Of a DNA stretch of 64,000 nt, positions 34,352 through 43,658 are shown piece after piece. Position 1 is the first letter of the stretch. The number at the start of each line of letters is the position of its first letter. A program made the position numbers and the translations under genes. Origin of the DNA: Paludibacteraceae bacterium (GTDB lineage: Bacteria; Bacteroidota; Bacteroidia; Bacteroidales; Paludibacteraceae); contig JARLGW010000008.1 in assembly GCA_031292565.1 (NCBI GenBank), positions 97,413 to 161,412 of the forward strand, given 5' to 3'. The notes under the pieces were generated by a model. That model did not search any database and was not told the DNA's origin. It was given only the letters and a program-made list of their open reading frames with translations.

Positions 34352-36202
34352 ATGAAAAGAGTCTTTACTTTCTTTATTAAATACTATCTTTTTTGGTTTT
34401 GCTATTTTATTTTTTTCAAGATTCTTTTTTTGCTAATAAATTTTAGCAGCAGTTCCTCTCTTGGTTTTCAAGACATTATCGGTATCTTTTGGCACGGGTC
34501 TAAAATGGATCTTTCGGTAGCGGGTTATTTTTCGATGCTACCGGGAGTGTTATTAGCACTTATTCCATTCATTAAACCTAGACTCATTGAAAAAATCATA
34601 CGAATATATACTCTGATTATACTTATTGTGCTAACCATAATGGGTTTGGCTGATGCTGCTCTTTATGGCTCGTGGGGCAACAGGTTGAATGCACAGATTT
34701 TACTTTACTTGCAAAACCCCCGAGGGATATGGGCGTGCTTGGAATGGTGGCAATGGATAATGGCGGTGGTTGCCGAATTGGTAATTGTGGTTTTCACGTA
34801 TGCTATTTATAATAAAATATTCGAGCCTTTGTATTTCGACCGGACGAAACTGAAATGGTATTTGGTTCCTACCCAGCTTCTATTATCTGCGGTATTGATT
34901 ATTCCTATCCGTGGCGGCTTCGATATCTCTCCGCTGAATTTCAGCAGTGTATATTTCAGTGAAAGTTTATATGCAAATCATAGTGCATACAATTACTTTT
35001 GGTCTTTTTCTTATGCTATGCTTAATAATGATATGGACAAAAATCCTATTCATTACATGGATGATAAACTGTGTGCTCAAGCAATGAATGGACGGGAATA
35101 TGAAAATCAGGAAAAAGTGCCCCAATATATAAAAAGTAAAGATGGAAAACCGATTAATGTAGTGTATGTTATTCTAGAATCGTTTTCCGACAAGGTAATT
35201 GAATCGTTGGGAGGCAGACATGGTTTAACTCCAAATTTAAACCGTTTTTGCAAAGAAGGTATTGTTTTCTCTAACTTCTATTCTAGCGGATTACGTTCAG
35301 ACAAAGGCATATCCGCATTATTGTCTTCTTATCCGGCATTGATGAAAGCTTCAGCTATCATCAATTTCCCAGATAAATTAAATAACCTGAATTACTTACC
35401 GAACTATTTCAAACAACATGGCTACGAGCTTTCGTTCTATTACGGTGGCGACGTAACCTTTTACAATATGAAAATGTTCCTCATGAAGTCGGGTATCAGC
35501 AATGTCATTTCCAAAACAGAGTTTCCTCTATCAGTAAGCTCTTTGCAACGATGGGGAGTGCCTGACCAATATCTATATCAACGGGTATATGAAGATTTGA
35601 TGAAGAGCAAACAGCCTTTTATGAGCATGGTGTACAACATTAGTAGCCACGAGCCATACGACATGCCTGCATATAGTAAAATTAAAGGCATGGGGGAGGA
35701 AGAAAAATACTGTAACTCGGTGGCATATACCGACAGCTGCTTGGGACATTTTGTGGATCAATTGAAGAAAAGCCCACTTTGGGGACATACCTTGGTAGTA
35801 ATTACAGCCGATCATGCTTCGTTGCATCCTGGAAATACATCTTCGCAGGAGTTAGTTAGCTTCAGAATACCTTTAATCTGGCTTGGAGGGGTGATTGATT
35901 CCTCGTTAGAAGTTAAAAGCATTGGGTCTCAAACAGATGTAGGTTCTACCTTGGTTCAGCAAATGGGATGGAAACCCAAACCCAGTTACTTTGCCAAGAA
36001 CCTTTTTGGGCAAAAGAGTTATGCTTATTTCTATAATATCGACGGATGGGGTTATGTATCACCCGAAATAAGTTTTTACATGAATCTCGATTCAAAAAGC
36101 CAACAATTCTTCTACGGTGAAAAATATCCTCAGAAAAATGCTATTGTACATGCAACGGAAGCCTACACCCAATTTTTGTATGCAGACTTTTTAAAACGAT
36201 AA
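34352..36202 (+). CDS. LtaS-like membrane sulfatase/phosphotransferase
   Basis: 616 residues. Five hydrophobic helices in residues 1-200 are followed by a sulfatase-fold domain (about 265-560). Conserved elements include NVVYVILESFSDKVIESLGG (metal-binding Glu), LTPNLNRFCKEGIVFSNFYSSG, YPALMKAS and TADHASLHPGN (metal-binding Asp-His). Firmicutes LtaS polymerises glycerol phosphate; Gram-negative relatives transfer phosphoglycerol or phosphoethanolamine to envelope glycans. The LtaS nucleophile is Thr in a GKTSD context; the matching segment here is SGLRSDKG, so Ser may serve. A bidirectional terminator follows. Confidence 0.85.
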   Translation: MKRVFTFFIKYYLFWFCYFIFFKILFLLINFSSSSSLGFQDIIGIFWHGSKMDLSVAGYFSMLPGVLLALIPFIKPRLIEKIIRIYTLIILIVLTIMGLADAALYGSWGNRLNAQILLYLQNPRGIWACLEWWQWIMAVVAELVIVVFTYAIYNKIFEPLYFDRTKLKWYLVPTQLLLSAVLIIPIRGGFDISPLNFSSVYFSESLYANHSAYNYFWSFSYAMLNNDMDKNPIHYMDDKLCAQAMNGREYENQEKVPQYIKSKDGKPINVVYVILESFSDKVIESLGGRHGLTPNLNRFCKEGIVFSNFYSSGLRSDKGISALLSSYPALMKASAIINFPDKLNNLNYLPNYFKQHGYELSFYYGGDVTFYNMKMFLMKSGISNVISKTEFPLSVSSLQRWGVPDQYLYQRVYEDLMKSKQPFMSMVYNISSHEPYDMPAYSKIKGMGEEEKYCNSVAYTDSCLGHFVDQLKKSPLWGHTLVVITADHASLHPGNTSSQELVSFRIPLIWLGGVIDSSLEVKSIGSQTDVGSTLVQQMGWKPKPSYFAKNLFGQKSYAYFYNIDGWGYVSPEISFYMNLDSKSQQFFYGEKYPQKNAIVHATEAYTQFLYADFLKR

Positions 36203-36206
36203 AAAC

Positions 36207-36240
36207 AAAAACGAGCTGGGAAAAATCCTTGCTCGTTTTT
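36207..36240. terminator. Bidirectional terminator between LtaS-like and DUF3108 genes
   Basis: AAAAACGAGC (36207-36216) pairs with GCTCGTTTTT (36231-36240), with further T on the plus strand. The genes on both sides converge on it. Confidence 0.85.
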
Positions 36241-36267
36241 TTATGCAGTATTGAAACCAAAGTTCCT

Positions 36268-37110
36268 TTATTTTTTAGGTAGGGGGTTCAACGGATACAA
36301 TGTATTTGTAGCCGTGGTGAGCATGGCTTTAATAGAGCCTACCCTGATTTTTGATTCAACCATAATCGGAATTCGGTTTCTATCATCGGAAAGGAAAATA
36401 GTCATACCTTCTTGATCTTTAAACACCTTTCCTTTAATTAATAACGGGCGCAACATGATGCATCTGTATTTTTTCCCATTACGAAGTTCGGCTTCTCCTT
36501 TTCCCAAATAGCGGAAATATAAATTATATGGGTTTTTGTCGTTATCAAATACAATGGCAAACGGATGTTTTTCGTTTATCTGCATCCGGTCAAAATCCAA
36601 ATTCCTGATACGATAAAAAAGAGTAATTAAATCGGTAACGTGGCCATTGTACGAAATTGTATCTACCGTTCTCACCCCTTTTCTTCTTTTACAATCGGCT
36701 ACAAGGGACGTCCGCTTACTGGTAGTAGTGGTAAACAAATATTCATCCTGTGCCCAATAAGAATCTTCTCGTGTCACTCTTTTATAATAATACGGCAGCA
36801 GGCTAGCCTGATCGGCAATACTCATAAACGTATCCCTAACGTGGTAAAAATGGTCGAACGTGCTTAAACTTCTGCCCGACACATAGAAACGGTAAGCGGG
36901 GCGTTGCTTATAATTGACCTCTTCCACCGAGAAATTGGCACTTCCGGCATGTATCCATATAAAACCCCAGTTGTAATAAACATCGTAACCAACAAGTTCG
37001 CCAACACGAAAAGAAGTGTTTTTCACTACAACACTATCAATTTCGCCACTGGTAAAGAATAATATAGCTGTAGCTACAAGTATTCCGATTTTAATGTTTA
37101 CTGTTTTCAT
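36268..37110 (-). CDS. DUF3108 periplasmic protein
   Basis: 280 residues with an N-terminal signal (about 1-23). The pattern of DUF3108 is visible: FRVGELVGYDVYYNWGFIWIHAGSANF near residue 35, YRFYVSGRSLSTFDHFYHVRDTF, and a C-terminal FLSDDRNRIPIMVESKIRVGSIKAML. The fold resembles lipocalin-like or LolB-like beta barrels; the function is unknown. It ends the minus-strand envelope run (41 bases after the Ig-like lipoprotein). Confidence 0.85.
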   Translation of the reverse strand: MKTVNIKIGILVATAILFFTSGEIDSVVVKNTSFRVGELVGYDVYYNWGFIWIHAGSANFSVEEVNYKQRPAYRFYVSGRSLSTFDHFYHVRDTFMSIADQASLLPYYYKRVTREDSYWAQDEYLFTTTTSKRTSLVADCKRRKGVRTVDTISYNGHVTDLITLFYRIRNLDFDRMQINEKHPFAIVFDNDKNPYNLYFRYLGKGEAELRNGKKYRCIMLRPLLIKGKVFKDQEGMTIFLSDDRNRIPIMVESKIRVGSIKAMLTTATNTLYPLNPLPKK

Positions 37111-37151
37111 AGTAATGGCTTTTTTATGAGCATTGCTATTTCAAAAGTAAC

Positions 37152-38999
37152 CTACTTCTTTTGAAATAGTTGCTGTGGTTTTTGACTTGGTAACGGAATG
37201 GAAGAATAATCCCACTCTTGTTCAAGTTCCCAGTTTTGACGAAGATGTAATACCTGATTAAAATAATACATTTCTTCGGGCTGCCGCTTTCCCTCATAAT
37301 CGCCAACATCCCATTGTCCGTTCTGATTAGAATCTATAAACAATCGAAGATAATAGTCTCCCGGATTAAGATGTTCAAAAGTCGTACCTTTATTTTTAAC
37401 TCGAAGCTGTTTTACAACACTTTCCTTACTATCTATTAGTTGAATAACGGCTTTGTCGTTGTAAGTCAAAAGAGAAACCGTTAATGTAGCATATTGATTC
37501 GCGTTTTTTGCCTGGAAAGAATTTTCAATTTTATCGTTATGTGTATTGTACAAGCTAAAGATAGCAGCCGAGTCAACCGTAAATTTATAATCCACTTCTG
37601 GTTCCCAAGCGTTTGAAATGCTATACTTGTATTGTAACCCTATCGTGTCATATCGTTCCACCTTTATGGGGATTTCTTTCCACACGCTATCTTTCTTGCT
37701 TTGCAAATGAATCTTCTTTTCGTCAATCGACCGCAGCGGCATATCAACGGTTAGCTGAATGGGGCTATACAAATCAAACGGACTCTGTATATTAGTTTCC
37801 ACTTGGAGGAATTGAGGGGCTGCTGCCACTCGTTTTGATTTTTTGCTTTTTTTGGTGCTTGTTTTTTGAATATTCACCGCATTGATGGTGTCTGTACCCA
37901 TTATTAATCCACCGCCTTTTAAGGTGTTTGTTTTTTTGTATTCCAACGTAAATTTGAGGGTATCGGCTTTCATCGTAGCCGAATCGGCCACCCAATAGGT
38001 TATGGTATCATATTTGGCACTGTAGCGAACAACATCTCCTGTTGAAGCCTTAAAGTTGAATGGCTTTACCACCGGTTTTTCTTTGTTATAGGTATTGAAA
38101 AAGAAAGATACCTTATTAGGGTCTTTCCGTTCCGTCTTTTGGTAATATTGCTTATACACATCCTTTTTAAACGCTTTCAATACCAAATCATTTGGATAGA
38201 ATATCGTTTTCTGCACCGAGATAACGCTATCCTTCTTTACCGCGTTTTTATTTTCCTTAGTCCCTTTAGGTGCAGGGGCGGGTTTAATTGTATCTATCAC
38301 GGTTTCAGTTTTAGCAGAAGGGGTTACCAGCGCATCACCAAATGCAATCTGTTCGTTCGGATCGTTGTACTTATAATCGGAATTCAAATCGTTAAGCGCG
38401 AAAATATGATAAGATCCCGCCCTTACATTCTTTATACAAAACCTACCAAAGTCATCCGTTTTGGCAATACGCAACGGCATCGTTTTCTGAAAAGTACTGT
38501 CGTTTACATGGTCATATATTCCCACTATGACTTTCGCCAATGGATTCAAATTAGAAGCATCCAACACGGTACCTGCTATTTGGAGGGTATCTAGCGTAGA
38601 TCCGGTAGAGAAACTAAATGTATAACCGGGCAATGGATTTTGTTCGTTCAAATCAACAAGGGAATTCCCGAAATCTATGGTATAGGTAGTATTGTCTTTC
38701 ATCGTATCTTCTAATATAACAGATACTTTTTTAGAACTCGACAAAATTGTGGCAGGAGTAACTTGAGGTGGAGATATAATGACGTTTTCCTGCGTTTTAT
38801 TTAAAGATATATATTCATTAAAACTAATATCTATCTTTTTTCCTTTAAAATCTACAGCTCCATTCTTTGGGGTGGATTTTACGGGGTGGGGGGGCGTTAA
38901 ATCCTTAGGACCTCCCTGCGGACCTTTTGCACGATTGGCACAGGCTACAAACAGTAAAAACAGTGTAGCCATAAACGCACGAACTACAAATCGAAACAT
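37152..38999 (-). CDS. Lipoprotein with SbsA-type Ig-like domain
   Basis: 615 residues from the ATG at 38999. The signal ends with the lipobox LLFVAC, and the mature protein starts CANRAKGPQGGPKDLTPP. An Ig-like domain (about 35-115, ISFNEYISLNKTQENVIISPP) is followed by a carboxypeptidase-regulatory-like domain (about 125-210, ending NSDYKYNDPNEQIAFGD), a linker rich in Lys and Thr, and C-terminal beta domains containing DSNQNGQWDVGDYEGKRQPE. This is a conserved Bacteroidota envelope lipoprotein of unknown role. An in-frame start at 39029 would place ten residues before the signal and is less likely. It lies 67 bases after the EnvC-like gene. Confidence 0.82.
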   Translation of the reverse strand: MFRFVVRAFMATLFLLFVACANRAKGPQGGPKDLTPPHPVKSTPKNGAVDFKGKKIDISFNEYISLNKTQENVIISPPQVTPATILSSSKKVSVILEDTMKDNTTYTIDFGNSLVDLNEQNPLPGYTFSFSTGSTLDTLQIAGTVLDASNLNPLAKVIVGIYDHVNDSTFQKTMPLRIAKTDDFGRFCIKNVRAGSYHIFALNDLNSDYKYNDPNEQIAFGDALVTPSAKTETVIDTIKPAPAPKGTKENKNAVKKDSVISVQKTIFYPNDLVLKAFKKDVYKQYYQKTERKDPNKVSFFFNTYNKEKPVVKPFNFKASTGDVVRYSAKYDTITYWVADSATMKADTLKFTLEYKKTNTLKGGGLIMGTDTINAVNIQKTSTKKSKKSKRVAAAPQFLQVETNIQSPFDLYSPIQLTVDMPLRSIDEKKIHLQSKKDSVWKEIPIKVERYDTIGLQYKYSISNAWEPEVDYKFTVDSAAIFSLYNTHNDKIENSFQAKNANQYATLTVSLLTYNDKAVIQLIDSKESVVKQLRVKNKGTTFEHLNPGDYYLRLFIDSNQNGQWDVGDYEGKRQPEEMYYFNQVLHLRQNWELEQEWDYSSIPLPSQKPQQLFQKK

Positions 39000-39066
39000 A
39001 AATCTTTTATTTTGTTGTAATAGTAACATAACCCAATGATTATTAGCTAAATTTTATTGTTCTATT

Positions 39067-40434
39067 TTATTTTGCCAACCAATGTTCAGGATTTACCAAC
39101 GTGGAATTTTTATACAGCATAAAGTACAATTCCGTTTTGTTATTATTTTCCTGTTCAACATCAATGCGGCCTAATCGTTGCCTTGCATTTACATGAGCCC
39201 CCACCCTAACATACGTGGTGGTAAGGTTGGCATAAACGGTTCGGTAAATTCCATGCTTAACAATGATGGCATTATTATTTCCGGGTATGGCAAACACTTG
39301 CGTAACTTCACCCTCATACACGGCACACGCGTCGGAGTTTGGTTGCGTTTGGATATAAATTCCTTTGTTATTTATCTGCACATGCTCCAGTACCGGATGG
39401 TTCTGAATACCAAAATGCCCCGTTATCACCCCCCTTACCGGCCAAGGCAAACGACCCATATTTTTTTCAAATCCGCCGGCAATAATACCTTCCTCCTTAG
39501 TCATTAGTTGCGATGGCGAAATAATCGGAGCCGCTTTAATTGTTTTCCTAGTTACACTAGTGGTGTTTGTATTGGTATTTGCATTGTTGTTATTTGTATT
39601 GGCACCTTTTTTCCGAGAGGCCGATTTTTGCTTTTGAGCAGCCTTGGCTGCAGCAGCAGCTGCAGCTTCTTCGTCTCTTTGCCTCTTTGCTTGAGCCTTT
39701 TTCTCGGCAGCAGCAATTTCGGCAGCAATCAGTTGCTGTATCTTAGCATTAAACTCATCAACCTGTTTTTGTTGCTTTTTAAGTTGATCGCGTAAATCTT
39801 TTTCCTTCTTAGTAAGGTCGCCAAGCATTTTCTGCGTATTGTCTTTTGCAGCCTGTAGCCGTTGATTTTCAACTTCCTTTCCTTGAAGCACTCCGGCTTT
39901 GGTATTTTTTGTCTCTACCAGTTGATTCTCTTTCTGGTACAATTCTTCGGCAACATTTTGTATCTGAATGGTTTGATCTCTCCGGTATTGCGAATATTGT
40001 TGCACGTAACGTATCCGTCGATATGCCTGACTAAAACTCTCGGAAGAGAAAATAAACAAAAACTTGTTGTATTCATGCTTGAAAAAATAAGCATGATATA
40101 CCAGCTTGGCATATTCGGCTCTCAAAGCACTTAACCGTTGCTGCAAAATTGTTTTTTCTGTATTCAAGCTTTGCAGGTTAACATCCAGCACCGATATTTC
40201 AGAGTTCAAAGCCGAAATAAGATTTTCACGCTCGGTTATCTGTTTCTTTAAAACGGTTAAGCTTGAAACTGTTGTTTTCTGCGTCTTTTGGGTTTCTCTA
40301 AGTAATCTATTAGTTAGCTCAATTTTTTGCTTTGCCTGCTGCTGTTTTCTTTTCAGCTCATTAATGCTTTCGGCATGTGTGTGAGCAGCAACAAGAAAAA
40401 AAGAAACACATAAAATAAAGAAGTAACGACACAT
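39067..40434 (-). CDS. EnvC-like murein hydrolase activator with degenerate M23 domain
   Basis: 455 residues. A signal peptide (1-21) precedes long coiled coils (about 22-255) of the EnvC type, an Ala/Lys-rich then Asn/Thr-rich linker (about 245-300), and a C-terminal LytM fold (about 330-455). The M23 zinc ligands are lost: the usual HxGxDI segment is NNKGIYIQT and the usual Y-A-H-L segment is YANL. Such domains do not cut peptidoglycan but activate amidases under FtsEX control; ftsX is at 4221. It lies 2 bases after the DUF4292 gene. Confidence 0.9.
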   Translation of the reverse strand: MCRYFFILCVSFFLVAAHTHAESINELKRKQQQAKQKIELTNRLLRETQKTQKTTVSSLTVLKKQITERENLISALNSEISVLDVNLQSLNTEKTILQQRLSALRAEYAKLVYHAYFFKHEYNKFLFIFSSESFSQAYRRIRYVQQYSQYRRDQTIQIQNVAEELYQKENQLVETKNTKAGVLQGKEVENQRLQAAKDNTQKMLGDLTKKEKDLRDQLKKQQKQVDEFNAKIQQLIAAEIAAAEKKAQAKRQRDEEAAAAAAAKAAQKQKSASRKKGANTNNNNANTNTNTTSVTRKTIKAAPIISPSQLMTKEEGIIAGGFEKNMGRLPWPVRGVITGHFGIQNHPVLEHVQINNKGIYIQTQPNSDACAVYEGEVTQVFAIPGNNNAIIVKHGIYRTVYANLTTTYVRVGAHVNARQRLGRIDVEQENNNKTELYFMLYKNSTLVNPEHWLAK

Positions 40435-40436
40435 AT

Positions 40437-41255
40437 CTAGTTCGGTATTATTTGTTCTATCTTATCCACTCGTTTATAATCCGATAAATCAACCGTATTT
40501 ATTTTTACTTTTTTGTTAAATTCCACGCTATTAACCGTAATTTCGGCTTCGTTTATTTGAGGGCCGTTTATCAGCATTAATCTATATTTAAAAGGGAAAA
40601 CGATTTCATCCTGTTGTGTAAACGAACTGTAAAAACAACGCAAAACCACGGTGGGTAAAGAAATGGTTGTTAATTTGATTTGCGAATCTTTGTCCAGCAT
40701 AAACTCGGTGGCGATTCCTGTAGAGGGTTTGCTTCTAAGTATAATACCATCATAATATAATGACTTTTTCAACTTCGGAATCATGGCATCTGCAGGCGAA
40801 GGGGGTTCGGCCAAGATGAACATTTTATTCAACAACAATGCCTGCAAATCGTAAAAGCTAGCCTGCAAATTTATTTTTGTCAACAACGAATCATAGTCGG
40901 CCGTAAAATATCGGTTGTTGATTTTGTCCAACAACAGGAATCCTTTTTTAGTCAAATTAATTCGTGCCACTTCTATGCCCAACATCGGCTGTATGGATAT
41001 TTGCACAATGCTATCCTTAATTATTCTCATGGAAGCCCTAGTGCTCATGGACGAACCGTTTACATTGAACGCAACGGTTATGTTACTAAAGTCAGCCGTT
41101 TCAATTTTAGGATCGCAAACCTTTATATTATCCAGGCTCAAAGGCTTTGCAGGTTGGCCGTTTGGCAAAGCAGAGGCTACTGACTTGGTTGTTTTACAAG
41201 AAGCCAACGAAGCCAGCACAAAAGCTAACATTACTATATGATGCGCGTATTTCAT
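40437..41255 (-). CDS. DUF4292 lipoprotein
   Basis: 272 residues. The lipobox ASLASC places the lipidated Cys near residue 20. The DUF4292 pattern is seen in NITVAFNVNGSSMSTRASMRIIKDSIVQISIQPMLGIEVARI and NRYFTADYDSLLTKINLQASFYDLQALLLNKMF. The fold is LolA/LolB-like, so handling of a lipid or lipoprotein is possible; no function is established. It sits between the TPR and EnvC-like genes, an order that is common in the phylum. Confidence 0.88.
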   Translation of the reverse strand: MKYAHHIVMLAFVLASLASCKTTKSVASALPNGQPAKPLSLDNIKVCDPKIETADFSNITVAFNVNGSSMSTRASMRIIKDSIVQISIQPMLGIEVARINLTKKGFLLLDKINNRYFTADYDSLLTKINLQASFYDLQALLLNKMFILAEPPSPADAMIPKLKKSLYYDGIILRSKPSTGIATEFMLDKDSQIKLTTISLPTVVLRCFYSSFTQQDEIVFPFKYRLMLINGPQINEAEITVNSVEFNKKVKINTVDLSDYKRVDKIEQIIPN

Positions 41256-41264
41256 ACCGGAAAT

Positions 41265-43016
41265 CTATTTTTCATGGATATATGTTTTAGTTTCAATTTT
41301 CTGCTGCAAAGTGGGCGAGTCACTACCTAGGTCTTTGGCCTTTTGCCACCACTTCAAGGCTTCATCCTTCTCGCCGTTCAAGTATAGAATGTCGGCATAA
41401 TGCTCTACCACCACCGAACTTTTATCGCCACCTTTATCTATGGCCTGCTGTATGTACATACGGGCTAAGGTTGCATTCCCTTCTATAAAAAATATCCAGG
41501 CATACGTGTCTAAAAACGAAATATTATCTGGGTATGCCTGCACTGTTTTAGCACTCATCAATTCGGCTTTTGATAAATCCTTGCCGGCCAACGAAAGATA
41601 ATAAGCATAGTTATTCAGCAACATGGCATTATTCTGGTTCAACTGGTATGCTTTTTCATAATAGGTAAAAGCATCGTCCATTTTCTTCAACTGTGCATAC
41701 ACGTCGGCTATTTGCATGCTAAGTTGTGCCACACTGTTTGTATCTTCTTCCGACACTTTGTCCAAGCCCGTTTTATAAGCTTGCAAGGCATCTTCGTATT
41801 GTTTTTTATCAGTCAAGGCCATGCCTTTAAAAAGGTAAAAATTCGATTCGTCGGGCATATTTTTAATAGCCCGGTCGGACACGGCAAGCACTTCTGCCAT
41901 ATTTTCCTGCTCCAACCGGAGTTTAATCAGCTCCAACCAAGCCTCTTTATTCTGAGCATTTACTTTCAGTAAAAATTCAAGTTCGGATGATGCTGCATCA
42001 TAACGATGCTGCATAAGTAAAAAAGAAGCATAATAAGTATGCAACGCTTCATTGTCAGAATACATCCCCAACAATAATTTAAAATACTCTTCGGCTTTTG
42101 TTACACTTTGATTTTCGATAGACAGAAACTGGGTGAGTATTCCCACTTTTTCATCCACCACAAGGCTTTGATTCTTGAAAGCTTCTTCAAAGACGCTATT
42201 GGCTTGCACCGTATCGCCTGTCGATTTATAATATTCATACAGAGCCATTATAAGCATCCCGTTGTTGGGGTCGGAAGCCTTTACTTCATTGTATATTTTC
42301 AATGCCTTTTTAGGCTCCTTATCATCCATGTATATTCCACCACGAAGAATTTTGTATTTAGGTTCCATCGGAAATTTGGCAATGAGCTTATCTATTTCGG
42401 CATCTGCTTTTTTAGTTTCTTTTAAAGATTTGTATAAACGATATTTCTCAAACGACAACGTTTCATTTATCCCAAACTTCTTTTCCACCTTATTTAATGA
42501 AGAAATACTGTTTTTCAAATCACCCGTTTGCTTGTACAAAGAGGCCAACATATAATCCACATCCTCTTTATCGGGATGATTCTTGGTAATATCTTCGTAA
42601 ACCGAAATGGCGGTTTTGAAATCATTGTTTTTGATACACAATTCGGCAAACCCGATTTTGTACCAGCTATTGGTAGGGTCGAGCCGGGATGCCAACGCCA
42701 TAAATTTAATAGCATGTGGTGTATCCTGAATGGAAGTATAGGCCATGGCAAACTCGTAGGCCACGGCACTGCTTCGGGGGTTTATGTAATAACATTCGGT
42801 GAGCAAATCAATAGCCTCGTTGAGGTTACCCAACTGCCGTTGACGAATGGCTTCGTAAAAATAGTAATCCATCTTCCGTTGGTCTTCCACGGGTACCGGA
42901 GCGGCTTTGTTTGCTGTTTTTTTATTTACTTTTTGGGATGTTGCACCCAAACCAACCAGTTGCACACTGATTAGTAACAAAGTAACAAGAAATATTTTCC
43001 GAATGTTTTTCTTCAT
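41265..43016 (-). CDS. Secreted tetratricopeptide repeat protein
   Basis: 583 residues from the ATG at 43016, which gives a proper signal peptide (KKNIRKIFLVTLLLISVQLVGLGA). About 12-14 TPR units follow through the rest of the protein, for example AIDLLTECYYINPRSSAVAYEFAMAY and DAFTYYEKAYQLNQNNAMLLNNYAYYLSLAGKDLSKAE. It is a periplasmic or outer-membrane-associated scaffold with unknown partners. An upstream in-frame start at 43061 would overlap dut and was rejected. It lies 10 bases after dut. Confidence 0.87.
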   Translation of the reverse strand: MKKNIRKIFLVTLLLISVQLVGLGATSQKVNKKTANKAAPVPVEDQRKMDYYFYEAIRQRQLGNLNEAIDLLTECYYINPRSSAVAYEFAMAYTSIQDTPHAIKFMALASRLDPTNSWYKIGFAELCIKNNDFKTAISVYEDITKNHPDKEDVDYMLASLYKQTGDLKNSISSLNKVEKKFGINETLSFEKYRLYKSLKETKKADAEIDKLIAKFPMEPKYKILRGGIYMDDKEPKKALKIYNEVKASDPNNGMLIMALYEYYKSTGDTVQANSVFEEAFKNQSLVVDEKVGILTQFLSIENQSVTKAEEYFKLLLGMYSDNEALHTYYASFLLMQHRYDAASSELEFLLKVNAQNKEAWLELIKLRLEQENMAEVLAVSDRAIKNMPDESNFYLFKGMALTDKKQYEDALQAYKTGLDKVSEEDTNSVAQLSMQIADVYAQLKKMDDAFTYYEKAYQLNQNNAMLLNNYAYYLSLAGKDLSKAELMSAKTVQAYPDNISFLDTYAWIFFIEGNATLARMYIQQAIDKGGDKSSVVVEHYADILYLNGEKDEALKWWQKAKDLGSDSPTLQQKIETKTYIHEK

Positions 43017-43026
43017 ACCCGTTTTA

Positions 43027-43461
43027 TTAATTTTTTCCCGTGTGCCCAAAACCGCCTGCACCCCGATCCGTATCGTCCAATACCTCTACCTGCTGCCATT
43101 GAACCTGGGCATGTTCGGCTATCACCATTTGGCAAATGCGTTCGCCATCGGTAATTTCAAAATCCTCCGACGATAGATTTACCAGAATAACACCTATTTC
43201 CCCTCTATAATCAGCATCAATAGTTCCCGGAGAATTAAGCACGGTTATCCCCTTTTTCAACGCCAACCCGCTACGAGGCCTAATCTGTGCTTCGTACCCG
43301 GCGGGAAGTTCGATAAACAATCCGGTAGGAATCAGTTTTCTTTCAAGAGGTTTTAATACAACAGGATTTTCTAAATTAGCCCGTATATCCATCCCGGCGG
43401 ACAAATTGGTTGCATAAGCCGGCAACGAATGCTTTGACTTGTTTACAATGTTGATTTTCAT
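43027..43461 (-). CDS. dut: dUTP diphosphatase
   Basis: 144 residues. All five trimeric dUTPase motifs are visible: [43 protein letters not shown] and the C-terminal [11 protein letters not shown]. It hydrolyses dUTP to dUMP, keeping uracil out of DNA and feeding thymidylate synthesis. It is the first gene of the minus-strand envelope operon (TPR, DUF4292, EnvC-like). Confidence 0.97.
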   Translation of the reverse strand: MKINIVNKSKHSLPAYATNLSAGMDIRANLENPVVLKPLERKLIPTGLFIELPAGYEAQIRPRSGLALKKGITVLNSPGTIDADYRGEIGVILVNLSSEDFEITDGERICQMVIAEHAQVQWQQVEVLDDTDRGAGGFGHTGKN

Positions 43462-43624
43462 TAGAAAAGCAATAAGTTTTTCAGTTTAATTATAAAAGGC
43501 GAAAATAATCATTTTTTGGGAAGCGACAGTTGTCTTGGGCAAATTATATCGCTAAAAAACAATAATCAGCCGTTTTTTATCTTTCATTCCCTGTCAGCCT
43601 GTTACTACATTGGCACATTTAATT

Positions 43625-43632
43625 TATCTTTG
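43625..43632 (+). promoter_or_regulatory. -7 promoter element for aroB
   Basis: TATCTTTG, an exact TAnnTTTG match, ends at the G of an in-frame GTG (43632), which therefore lies upstream of the transcription start. The ATG at 43659 is the usable start. Confidence 0.55.
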
Positions 43633-43658
43633 TGTTCTTAAAATTTAATTTCAATTCC

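Noticed and set aside
38999..39066. Longer N-terminus for the Ig-like lipoprotein (start at 39029)
   Set aside because: The extra ten residues would precede a complete lipoprotein signal; the ATG at 38999 gives a normal signal and lipobox.
39540..39680. Microsatellite-like GCAGCAGC and ATTGGTATTTGC runs
   Set aside because: They encode the Ala/Lys- and Asn/Thr-rich linker of the EnvC-like protein and are explained as low-complexity coding sequence.
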